64,000 nucleotides of DNA, taken from NCBI RefSeq assembly GCF_009372255.1, contig NZ_LXGN01000056.1:248001-312000 (forward strand). The letters are read 5' to 3'. Of this stretch, positions 17,025 to 25,057 are shown piece after piece. Origin of the DNA: Acinetobacter guerrae (GTDB lineage: Bacteria; Pseudomonadota; Gammaproteobacteria; Pseudomonadales; Moraxellaceae). The notes beneath the pieces are model-generated. The model saw only the letters and a program-made list of their open reading frames with translations. It did not search any database and had not been told where the DNA came from. Position numbers and translations under genes: made by a program. Every line of letters begins with the position of its first letter. Within the stretch, counting starts at the first letter, position 1.

Positions 17025-17573
17025 ATGAGCTTTTGGAGACTAAATGCAGATTGCGTTTAAACAGTTCAAAGTCATATACTGGTGCATAAACTGAGTATTT
17101 GCTGCGTTTTATAGTGAATGAACGCCTGCACTTTAAAGGTGTAAGTCTTTTTCTTACCACTATAGCAACTCGATTGTTTTTTTAGGCTTTTGAATTGGAA
17201 TTTCAGTGGCATCTACAATTCAACATTCCAGTCTATGCCTTCACCTTCGGGGATATCCTTAGGTAAATTAAACAAACCTGACTGAATTAAACTATCTTCA
17301 ACTTGACGAACAATTCTGGAAGGTGTCGGCTCTGATACACCATAGCTTGTAGCAACATGAAATAAGGTTCGGTATTCCTTCCCAATAGCTTAAACAGAGT
17401 AAAACTTGATCTTCAAGGCAGAGTTTTGGAGTTCTGCCTTTAGAAGTAATCTGCATTTGTTCAACCATTAGAGAAAATGTTGAACGAGATATGCCTGTAT
17501 AACGTTTAAACTGAGAATCAGAGAGCTTCTTTGAGTCGAGATATTTCATCGGTTGATTATGTTTGAAAAGCAT
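16975..17573 (-). pseudogene. IS5-family transposase, frameshifted and truncated
   Basis: Reading the minus strand across frames gives the expected order: MKYLDSKKLSDSQFKRYTG (helix-turn-helix part), LEDQVLLCLSYW, a frameshift near 17385, YRTLFHVATSYGVSEPTPSR through IPEGEGIDWNV, a lesion near 17220, VDATEIPIQKPKK (first catalytic Asp), another lesion near 17180, YSGKKKTYTFKVQAFIHYKT, another shift near 17080, and LADKGYQGIYTVYP (second Asp). One of these shifts may correspond to the programmed frameshift of the IS427 group, but not all can. The final Glu-containing motif is absent, so the enzyme is inactive. Confidence 0.8.
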
Positions 17574-17612
17574 AAATTTTGCAGGATGAATATTGAACAA
17601 AAAGATGAGCAT

Positions 17613-17634
17613 TTTTTGATTTATGAAAGAGGTC
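17613..17634 (-). repeat. Right terminal inverted repeat of the IS
   Basis: TTTTTGATTTATGAAAGAGG plus TC; complementary to 16800-16821 with one mismatch. Confidence 0.88.
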
Positions 17635-17639
17635 TAATA

Positions 17640-17955
17640 CTTGGGTTCGATCTGTTCAGATTACCAGAGTTTTGATTTCCAACAATAGAACACTGAGAAA
17701 ATTGAAGATTTTTTCGGATAATGCCGTGATCATTTAAACGTCAATTTAATTTTAGATACAATTCAAGATGGATTAATCAAGTATTTATAAATTTGATTGT
17801 AGGACCGAACTAAAACGCAAAACTAAGGCATCTCCCCTTATTTAATTTCTATAATCTAGATTGTTTTTTATACTAAAAATAAAGTGGGAAGTGACAAGAT
17901 TTGTACGTCCCCTTTTTCTAAGATAGGAATAAATAACAGACACCGCGAAAAAACC
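17640..17955. other. Non-coding stretch between the IS and vgrG
   Basis: AT-rich, with no intact gene. An in-frame ATG at 17884 would add 24 residues to VgrG, but these are unlike other VgrG N-termini. TATAAT at about 17852-17857 could be a -10, without a clear -35. The stretch may be residue of a decayed gene; nothing recognisable remains. Confidence 0.45.
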
Positions 17956-20694
17956 ATGCTGCATAATATTTACAATATATTAGATAAATTAAGCATTGGA
18001 ACAAAAAAAAGCGCCATTAGCGCACAATTTTCTAATTCACAACTCAATTCTCAAATGATGCTACAGCGCATTGATGGTTACCATGGTGTGAATGAAGGAT
18101 TGTCAGCAGAATTAATCTGCCTATCAACGAATCCATTCATAGAACTTAAGCAGTTCATTGGCTGCCAAGTGGCAGTGGATCAAGTGACTGACTCAGGTAG
18201 ATTGTTTAGAACAACTGGTATTATCACAGGTGCTTCGCAAGGACAATCTGATGGTGCTTTGAGTCTATACCGCTTGACAATGCAAGACCCAACAAGCTTA
18301 TGGCATAAACGACGTAACAGTCGTGTATTCATGAATAAGAATGTTGTTGAAATTATTGAAGTAATTTTCAAAGAATGGCAGTCTATAAGTTCATTATTTG
18401 CTTCAAGTTTAAAACTAGACACGAGTGGTTTAACCAAGACTTATGATATCCGTCCATTTTCGATGCAGTCAAACGAAAGCGATTATGCATACCTAACCCG
18501 ATTAATGCGTGAGGAATCAATTAATTGGCTTATTGATGAGGCTAGTTATATTGTATCGAGTAATAGCCAAAGTATTGAAGCACAAAAACTACGTTTAATT
18601 GATGATAACGCTCAATTTCAATCGCTTGAGCGTAGAACCATTCGCTACCATCGTTCAAATGCGACTGAACAATATGACAGTATTACTAGTTTTATCGCAC
18701 AACGTAGTTTACAACCTACAGCGATACACGTACAGCGTTGGCAAGCTGATAGCTTAAGTCAAGAAGATGCCAGTGGATCAGTACTCAGTTCACATAAACA
18801 CAGTTCCAATAGGGACAATGAAAGTTTAAGCCTAGAACAAGCATGGAGTATCTCCCCTGCATGGATCAGTGATCTTAAAGGTAAAGATCAAGCCACAAAA
18901 TCAGCCAATAATCAACTTGATAAGTTGAATAAACAAATGAACCAGTACCAAGCCTTACAAGCCAAATACTTCACAGCACGCAGCAGTGTCCGTGATAGTC
19001 AAGTCGGTTACTGGTTTCAACTCTCCGATCATCCAGAGCTTGAAAAAAATCATAGTTCGGATGATCGTGAGTTTTTGATACTAAATAAGCACTTTTACAA
19101 TCAAAACAACATTCCGAAAGACATCAAAGATCAAGTTGAAAATTTGCTTATACTCAGTCATTGGCAAACAAGTAAAGACAGCGAACAAGAACGTCAAGCC
19201 AATGAATTGATGGTGGTGCGTAGAAGTATTGCCGTTGTTCCTGAATATGATCCTCTACAACATCGCGCTACTGCATATGTACAAAGAGCCAAAGTCACTA
19301 CAGATGGTGAAGAAATTCATGTGGATGAATGGGGACGGATTAAAGTTCGTTTCTTATTCACCCGTACAGATGATCATCATCATGATGGTGGTGCAGGTTC
19401 AAATGACAATGATACCGACTCAGCTTGGGTGGATGTGCTTACCCCTTGGGCGGGTGAAGGCTACGGTGCTAGATTCTTACCGCGTAAAGATGAATTGGTT
19501 GTAATTGACTTCTTTGATGGAAATATAGATCGGCCATTCGTTACTGGTCGAATCCATGAAGCAGAGCGAAATCCAACTAAGTTTGATATCAAAGGACAAT
19601 TGCCCGATACCAAAAAACTCAGTGGTATTCGTTCAAAAGAAGTAAATGGTGAAGGATTTAATCAACTTCGCTTTGACGATACTACTGGACAGATCAGCGC
19701 ACAATTACACAGTAGTCATGGAGTAACACAGCTTAACTTAGGAAATTTGAGCCATCCGAAAGAAATCGCGACAAGTGAGGGTCGTGGTGAGGGATTTGAA
19801 TTACGTTCAGATGCTCATGGTGCTATACGTGGTGGTAAAGGCATACTCATCACTACAACTGTTTCAGAAAATGCAAAAGGCAAACATCTAGATCGTGCTG
19901 AAATTCAAGCAAATCTAAAAGTTACACATGTCACAAATGAAGCTATTAAAAAAGCTGCAACTGCCCATCTGGTGGATGATCCGGAAATTGAACAACATGT
20001 AGAACTTGAATCCACACTTCCAGAATGGAGCGATTCAGATTCAACACAATATTTAATCGCTCATTCTGCAGATACAATGCTTCTGGACAGTCAAAAAGGC
20101 ATATTAACTCAAGCTCAAGCCAACATTGATACTAGTACCCCAAGTAGTGTTCAATTCTTTGCAGGTCGCAACTTCTTAGCAAATGCTCTTGAAAAAATAA
20201 GTATTTTTGCAAAAACGGCTGGAATAAAAATTAAAGCGGGTAAAGGTCCAGTCGAAATTCAGGCCCAAGATGATGTGATGACAATTTCCTCTCAAGAGCT
20301 TATGCATGTCTATGCGGTGAATGATTATGTAAAAGTTGAGAGTGGCAAGGGTGTTTTAATCACTGCTGGTGGCGGATATATCAAACTCGAAGGTGGCAAT
20401 ATTGATATTGCGTGTCCGGGTTTGATGACACTAAAGGCTGGTCAAATTAAAACTATGAGTGGTGCTTCTTTATCTAGTGATCTTGCCGCAATGCCACAAT
20501 TACAGATGGATTATGATGAGCAATATATCGTTAAAAATAGAACTGGAAAACCTTTGCCAAACATAAAATATAAAATGACAACAGCAGATGGCAAAGTGGT
20601 CACTGGCGTGACCGATAGTGAGGGTAAGACCGAAAAAGCTACGTCACTATCAATGGGTAAAGTGGTGCTAGAGATTTTAGGACACGCAGATTAA
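17956..20694 (+). CDS. vgrG: VgrG, type VI secretion spike protein with C-terminal extension
   Basis: From the ATG at 17956 the protein has 912 residues and begins MLHNIYNILDKL, like other Acinetobacter VgrGs. Residues 1-370 are the gp27-like part (QRIDGYHGVNEGLSAELICL, FIGCQVAVDQVTD, QSNESDYAYLTRLMREE). The gp5 OB fold is at about 450-535 (DEWGRIKVRFLF through DGNIDRPFVTGRIHEAE). A beta-helical spike with a DUF2345-like region follows. The last 55-60 residues (GKPLPNIKYKMTTADGKVV, TGVTDSEGKT) look like a transthyretin-type domain. VgrG trimers tip the T6SS tube, and such extensions can carry effectors. No other T6SS structural gene is in the window, so this is an orphan vgrG island. No strong Shine-Dalgarno is seen. 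Confidence 0.92.
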   Translation: MLHNIYNILDKLSIGTKKSAISAQFSNSQLNSQMMLQRIDGYHGVNEGLSAELICLSTNPFIELKQFIGCQVAVDQVTDSGRLFRTTGIITGASQGQSDGALSLYRLTMQDPTSLWHKRRNSRVFMNKNVVEIIEVIFKEWQSISSLFASSLKLDTSGLTKTYDIRPFSMQSNESDYAYLTRLMREESINWLIDEASYIVSSNSQSIEAQKLRLIDDNAQFQSLERRTIRYHRSNATEQYDSITSFIAQRSLQPTAIHVQRWQADSLSQEDASGSVLSSHKHSSNRDNESLSLEQAWSISPAWISDLKGKDQATKSANNQLDKLNKQMNQYQALQAKYFTARSSVRDSQVGYWFQLSDHPELEKNHSSDDREFLILNKHFYNQNNIPKDIKDQVENLLILSHWQTSKDSEQERQANELMVVRRSIAVVPEYDPLQHRATAYVQRAKVTTDGEEIHVDEWGRIKVRFLFTRTDDHHHDGGAGSNDNDTDSAWVDVLTPWAGEGYGARFLPRKDELVVIDFFDGNIDRPFVTGRIHEAERNPTKFDIKGQLPDTKKLSGIRSKEVNGEGFNQLRFDDTTGQISAQLHSSHGVTQLNLGNLSHPKEIATSEGRGEGFELRSDAHGAIRGGKGILITTTVSENAKGKHLDRAEIQANLKVTHVTNEAIKKAATAHLVDDPEIEQHVELESTLPEWSDSDSTQYLIAHSADTMLLDSQKGILTQAQANIDTSTPSSVQFFAGRNFLANALEKISIFAKTAGIKIKAGKGPVEIQAQDDVMTISSQELMHVYAVNDYVKVESGKGVLITAGGGYIKLEGGNIDIACPGLMTLKAGQIKTMSGASLSSDLAAMPQLQMDYDEQYIVKNRTGKPLPNIKYKMTTADGKVVTGVTDSEGKTEKATSLSMGKVVLEILGHAD

Positions 20695-20763
20695 AGAAAA
20701 TATTTTAAATTGAGCTTTTTAACAGATTTTAATAAAACATTAAGTAACCAACGGATAAACACC

Positions 20764-21774
20764 ATGAATAAAAATTTTAAAGCTGCTTTTTTATTTTCAG
20801 CTGTCATTTTATTTTCAGGTTGTTCTCCAGCACAAAATAATGAGGAAACCAATTCAATGCTTGATCTAAAAAATACCAAAGATTGGTGTGTTGGGCGATA
20901 CACTTTTAAATTACCAAAAAATGCTGTTTTAACTGGCGGTACGGATTTTTATAACTCTTTTCAAATTACAAGCTATATAAATGCAAATACAGCTAAATTG
21001 AATTATGAATATAAAAGTGCTTTTGAAAGGTATAGCGGAAATTTAGGTGTTAGAAAGGTCATTTTCGAGTTACCCACTAAAGTATCTGGCACAAAAACAA
21101 TAAAAATATTTAGTGGTAAATTTGGTTCACATCCAAGAGGTCCAATGGATCTTTTTGGGTTTGTTTTAGATCGAGGTACCTTATTTAAGATTGAAATTAG
21201 TTATGTTAAGGAAAATAAGGATTTAGTTACAGCTGAGTTCAATAGCTTAATTGATTCTATAAGTGCTAGGAGTAATAACACTATCCCAAAGGATAAAGGC
21301 ATATGCATCACCAATGGATTTATTCTGGATGATGGGCGAGAATTCCGAAAAAGCACCAATACCCTACCTTTTGATTTATCTGGCTATCCATCAGTAAAAA
21401 TGAGTTTAGAGGCTGAAGCATTGTTGAATCCGCAAGCTGACTTAATCACAACAATAAAAAGCAATCTAAAAGAACGAGGAATTTATAGCCTCACCACATC
21501 AAGCTTTAAGACCATACGCAAAGGAAATAAAAATCAGACTGGCGGTGATCAACTCACGGGTCAAGAGTGGTTGTCACAAGCGCCTATGCAAGGTCAAAAC
21601 GGTGCAATCGCGACTTGGGAACATGCTGGTACAGTGCAAAATGCGTTAGATCCAGCGATACAGCTTGATGTAGATAGTGGTTTTGATGGCAATAATATCA
21701 AAACATCGAGTTTGCATGAAAAAGAGACCATTCAACTTTATGAATTCATTTTAAATTCAATTAAAAAATTTTAG
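20764..21774 (+). CDS. Periplasmic lipoprotein, Tli4-like T6SS immunity protein
   Basis: A 336-residue protein from the ATG at 20764; a TTG at 20710 is in frame but lies before the signal peptide. The signal peptide ends in the lipobox FSGC (Cys20), so it is membrane-anchored on the periplasmic side. The body has the layout of Tli4-type immunity proteins: an N-terminal WCVGRYTFKLP start and a C-terminal domain with GQEWLSQAPMQGQNG and WEHAGT. It lies between vgrG and the lipase gene, nine bases before the latter, as expected for a protein that neutralises a periplasm-acting lipase from sister cells. Specific pairing is inferred from position. Confidence 0.75.
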   Translation: MNKNFKAAFLFSAVILFSGCSPAQNNEETNSMLDLKNTKDWCVGRYTFKLPKNAVLTGGTDFYNSFQITSYINANTAKLNYEYKSAFERYSGNLGVRKVIFELPTKVSGTKTIKIFSGKFGSHPRGPMDLFGFVLDRGTLFKIEISYVKENKDLVTAEFNSLIDSISARSNNTIPKDKGICITNGFILDDGREFRKSTNTLPFDLSGYPSVKMSLEAEALLNPQADLITTIKSNLKERGIYSLTTSSFKTIRKGNKNQTGGDQLTGQEWLSQAPMQGQNGAIATWEHAGTVQNALDPAIQLDVDSGFDGNNIKTSSLHEKETIQLYEFILNSIKKF

Positions 21775-21782
21775 GAACTCAA

Positions 21783-23744
21783 ATGGCTATAGATAAAGCA
21801 CCACAAAAACAAAAAGGTGATAGTTTTGAATCCACAACAACACCGACTTCAAATGAAACACTTACTCATGCGGTTTTAGGTCCTAAATACGTTATTCCTA
21901 TCATATTTATTCCGGGTATAATGGGTTCCAATATAATGAATGATAAAGGAAAGAAAGTTTGGTTTCCACCTAACGGATTGCTTGCAGGGGCTGGTGCAGC
22001 TTTCTATGGAAAGTTTTTTAGATCTGCTAAAACTCGACAGACTGAGCTAGATCCAAAAACTACTTCTGTTAGCAATGAGGGTGATATAAACATCAAAAAG
22101 AAAGCAATTAAAAGATTTGGTGAGAAAGAAGCCCGAGCAAGAGGCTGGGGCACAGTTTATTGGGATGGTTACGGTGAAGGGTTGGTTTTTTTAGAGAAGT
22201 TCCTGAATAGCCAATTAATCAGATCTCAAGCTGCTAATAATTCTCATAACGAAGACAGGGATGGCTTTGCTGGGTCTGAACCATGGCAACACATAACAGA
22301 GATACCTGAATCAACCGCACAACAAAAAGATGAACTTAAGCAACTCTTTAATCCCGCGAAAGTTTTTGAATTTTTAAAAAAAGAAGAATTTGAAAAATTG
22401 GCTGACTATGCATTCCCTGTATTTGCACTGGGATATAATTGGTTGCAATGCAACAGTGTTTCAGCAAAATCTGTGAAAGTAAGACTAAATTCAATGGTTA
22501 AGCCACAGATTGCCAAAGAATTTCCAAAAGCCACCTTTAAGAAATATATCATCGTCACACACTCCATGGGTGGCCTAGTCACTAGAGCATTAATCCAAGA
22601 TGCTGAAGTGGCTGGGGATATTTTGGGTGTTGTTCATGGTGTAATGCCAGCCAGTGGAGCACCAACAGTCTATAAGCGGTTGGCCAATGGTTGGGATGGT
22701 AAGGAAGTTACAGGTAATTTTGTAGATAGTATTGCTAAACACGTTTTTGGAGCAACCTCTGCAAAATTAACCCCAGTACTCGGCAATGCACCGGGTGGGC
22801 TTGAACTATTGCCATTTCCAAACTTTATGACCACCCATGATGACAACCCAACAGTGAAAGTAAAACCTTGGTTAAAACTTATCGCAAAAAATAAGAATGG
22901 TAAAACTATCACCGCTACCTTACCAAAGAGCGATCCATATTCCGAAATTTACTACAGAACGGATACTTGGTGGAGGATGATCAATACGGATTTCCTTGAT
23001 CCCAATCAATCCATTAGAAATGAAGCATTTCCTAAGCCTGAGAAGATGCCAGTTGAATTCGGCAATATCGCAGAAGTAAAAGCTAAGCAAGAGGCGAATA
23101 AGGAAGTAAAAAAACCAACAAAGTCTGATTTGGATTTAAGTTTGCAGGATGCATTAATTAAAAACTTAGGAGTGGTTCAAGACTTCCAAGGGGCAATCTC
23201 TGATAGTTATCATGATAATTGTTATTCCCACTATGGCAATGATACGAAATATCTCGCATTTAGTGAGGTTGTGTGGGAAACAGATCAAATCTTAGAAATT
23301 GAGACTGAAGATGATCTGATCGAATACACTGGTATTGCTCGTCTCACTACTGCTAAAAATACAACTCCCGATAAAACGTTGGAAGACACCTCTTCTGGAG
23401 GGGAGACTACTGGGCAACCTATACAAAAAATGTCGAATCTCATTTTTACAGCAAGTGGCTCTTCTAATGATGGATGGGATAAAGAACTGTTTAATGAAGA
23501 TGGTGAACGACGCATCAAAAGAGAAGGAAAAGAGGATGTTATATTTAAATTGCGTGTAGCACCTAACCCTGCTACGGGAGCTGGTGATGGAACAGTCTGT
23601 CATCAATCGGCTCAAGATGTACTTCGTGATAAAATCTTACAAGTTTTTGAAATCAATGGATATGACCATGCTAACAGCTACAAGAACCCAAATGTTTTAC
23701 ATAGTGTACTTTTCTCTGTGGCCAAATTGATGAATAAGGTTTGA
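21783..23744 (+). CDS. T6SS lipase effector, alpha/beta hydrolase (Tle4-like)
   Basis: A 653-residue protein without a signal peptide. After an N-terminal Gly-rich strand (VIPIIFIPGIMGSNI, residues 36-50), a 180-residue insertion precedes the nucleophile elbow THSMGG with Ser261. Downstream GVVHGVMPASGAPTVYKRL is typical of lecithin:cholesterol acyltransferase/PGAP1-like lipases. A late Asp/His pair (GDGTVCHQSAQDVL near 600, NGYDHANSY) probably completes the triad. It would be delivered by VgrG into the target periplasm and cleave phospholipids. The Tle4 subgroup is inferred from the adjacent Tli4-like immunity gene and size; other Tle classes are possible. Confidence 0.75.
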   Translation: MAIDKAPQKQKGDSFESTTTPTSNETLTHAVLGPKYVIPIIFIPGIMGSNIMNDKGKKVWFPPNGLLAGAGAAFYGKFFRSAKTRQTELDPKTTSVSNEGDINIKKKAIKRFGEKEARARGWGTVYWDGYGEGLVFLEKFLNSQLIRSQAANNSHNEDRDGFAGSEPWQHITEIPESTAQQKDELKQLFNPAKVFEFLKKEEFEKLADYAFPVFALGYNWLQCNSVSAKSVKVRLNSMVKPQIAKEFPKATFKKYIIVTHSMGGLVTRALIQDAEVAGDILGVVHGVMPASGAPTVYKRLANGWDGKEVTGNFVDSIAKHVFGATSAKLTPVLGNAPGGLELLPFPNFMTTHDDNPTVKVKPWLKLIAKNKNGKTITATLPKSDPYSEIYYRTDTWWRMINTDFLDPNQSIRNEAFPKPEKMPVEFGNIAEVKAKQEANKEVKKPTKSDLDLSLQDALIKNLGVVQDFQGAISDSYHDNCYSHYGNDTKYLAFSEVVWETDQILEIETEDDLIEYTGIARLTTAKNTTPDKTLEDTSSGGETTGQPIQKMSNLIFTASGSSNDGWDKELFNEDGERRIKREGKEDVIFKLRVAPNPATGAGDGTVCHQSAQDVLRDKILQVFEINGYDHANSYKNPNVLHSVLFSVAKLMNKV

Positions 23745-23842
23745 TATAGCATTCTAATAATTGGTCTGTGTAATCATTGCAGGCAAAATTATTAATTAAT
23801 GGCGATTCGATTCTCAAAATTAATAAAATTCTAGATTTAATT

Positions 23843-23882
23843 AAAAAAAAAGCCAAGAACCGAAAAAAATAGGAACTTGGCC
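23843..23882 (-). terminator. Terminator of the 142-residue exported-protein gene
   Basis: On the minus strand a GCCAAG/CTTGGC stem with an internal loop is followed by nine Ts. It also lies after the lipase gene and could serve both weakly. Confidence 0.6.
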
Positions 23883-23938
23883 AGAGTCAAAACATGATAT
23901 TTATTGAAATTAATTATGTGACCAATTTTTGCACTGCA

Positions 23939-24367
23939 TTATAGTTTGCACTTTTTACTTTTTTGGTAAGTCTCAATATTTTCGATATTGGTTTGAGCTT
24001 TATTTTTAAGTGCTTGTTGTAGTTTTAGATTATTTTCGTCCGATGTATCTTCTGAACCCACCAAACTGTTGGCCATATCTTTGGCCTTAGCTGCATTTTC
24101 AGATTTTCCGCCGAAAGCACTTAAAGCCCCACTGGCTACACCAGCCCATTTACTAATGGTTTTATTCGGTGTTTCAGTCTGGATATTCGTTAGATTTTTT
24201 TCAGCAGTTGCAAGTTCACGTTTTGCATTGGTTTTTTCGACACTTAGGTCTGTACAGCTTAGTGCTTTAAGTTCTGTAGTGGTAAAGGCTTTGGTATTGA
24301 CCTCAGCTTGAACAATATTAGATGCGGCGAGAGAAAGCATGGCACAGCATAAAATTTTAATTTTCAT
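23939..24367 (-). CDS. Small exported protein of unknown function
   Basis: A 142-residue protein with a clear signal peptide (MKIKILCCAMLSLAASNIVQA, cleavage about residue 21). The mature part is helical and charged, with heptad-like runs (NAKRELATAEKNLTNIQTE), a small glycine-rich middle (WAGVASGALSAFGG) and two cysteines: one in LSCTDL near 37 and one in KKCKL at the end, which could form a disulfide. No family was recognised. It is a monocistronic gene on the strand opposite to the T6SS genes, with AGGGGAAAT before the ATG as ribosome binding site. Confidence 0.7.
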   Translation of the reverse strand: MKIKILCCAMLSLAASNIVQAEVNTKAFTTTELKALSCTDLSVEKTNAKRELATAEKNLTNIQTETPNKTISKWAGVASGALSAFGGKSENAAKAKDMANSLVGSEDTSDENNLKLQQALKNKAQTNIENIETYQKSKKCKL

Positions 24368-24503
24368 ATCTAATTTCCCCTGATGAGTAAAAATTCAGGC
24401 TTAATTTTAATCAGATACTTATTTTAATAATTGTCATCTTATCTGTATTTAATTGGCATTTAAAACCTTAGTCATTTCATTGGCTTAATCGCTTATAAAA
24501 AAC

Positions 24504-24923
24504 TTAATCCTGAATCAGACGTTTCCCCAGACAAATTACCTCTTCTTCTTCATAATCCAATTCTTCGTAGAAGCTTTGTATCTCCAGATTATCTTTGCGT
24601 ACCAAAAGCTGTAATTTAGGGCAACCACGCGCAATTAAACGTTTTTCAAGCTGTTGAACTAATGCAGTTGCAATGCCTAGACGTTGATGTTGAGGATGTA
24701 CTGCGAGATAGTTCATCCAACCTCGATGCCCGTCATAACCACCCATTAATACAGCTATTAATTGTTCATCTTTGATTGCGACTAGAAACAGATCATCTTG
24801 TTGAACCAGTTTACGGAAAATATCAATTTCTGGATTATTCCACGGGCGGGTTAGTCCACAAATTTCCCAAAGATGAATGACATCATCAAGATCGGACTGG
24901 ATAAATTGGCGAATCATAAACAT
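24504..24923 (-). CDS. GNAT family acetyltransferase, YpeA-like
   Basis: A 139-residue single-domain GNAT. The acetyl-CoA loop VHPQHQRLGIATALVQQLE is at about 75-94, preceded by the beta-4 strand GWMNYLAV. The C-terminal part (LQLLVRKDNLEIQSFYEEL) is typical of YpeA-type enzymes. The substrate is unknown. A second ATG two codons in (MIRQF) may be the actual start. Stand-alone gene. Confidence 0.85.
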   Translation of the reverse strand: MFMIRQFIQSDLDDVIHLWEICGLTRPWNNPEIDIFRKLVQQDDLFLVAIKDEQLIAVLMGGYDGHRGWMNYLAVHPQHQRLGIATALVQQLEKRLIARGCPKLQLLVRKDNLEIQSFYEELDYEEEEVICLGKRLIQD

Positions 24924-25003
24924 GGAATTTTCTACTTGTTATTGTATTGCTTTAAGATAATCGAAAATAATCTATTTGATAAGTCGCTAAAGAATATCTA
25001 TAT

Positions 25004-25038
25004 AAAAAAAGCACCCAAGGGCAGTAGGGTGCTTTTTT
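25004..25038 (-). terminator. Terminator after the CoA-transferase gene
   Basis: AAAAAAGCACCC-aagggcagta-GGGTGCTTTTTT, symmetric and usable from both sides; it follows the CoA-transferase gene on the minus strand. Confidence 0.85.
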
Positions 25039-25057
25039 AACTGATTAAATCTGGAGA

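Larger units (their letters stand above)
16795..17639 (-). mobile_element. IS5-like insertion sequence, decayed, with target duplication
   Basis: The element proper is 16800-17634 (835 bp), bounded by 22-base inverted repeats with one mismatch. A 5-base direct repeat, TAATA, flanks it at 16795-16799 and 17635-17639, consistent with a target-site duplication. Length and transposase fragments fit the IS5 family, IS427/IS1031-like groups. The transposase is broken by several frameshifts, and its C-terminal part is replaced by unrelated sequence. The element lies between the methyltransferase gene and vgrG. It was probably inserted as a defective copy or decayed afterwards. Confidence 0.8.

Noticed and set aside
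15820..24500. Genomic island with attachment repeats from the tRNA-Phe 3' end
   Set aside because: I saw no second copy of the tRNA-Phe 3' end downstream and no integrase, so integration at the tRNA is unsupported.
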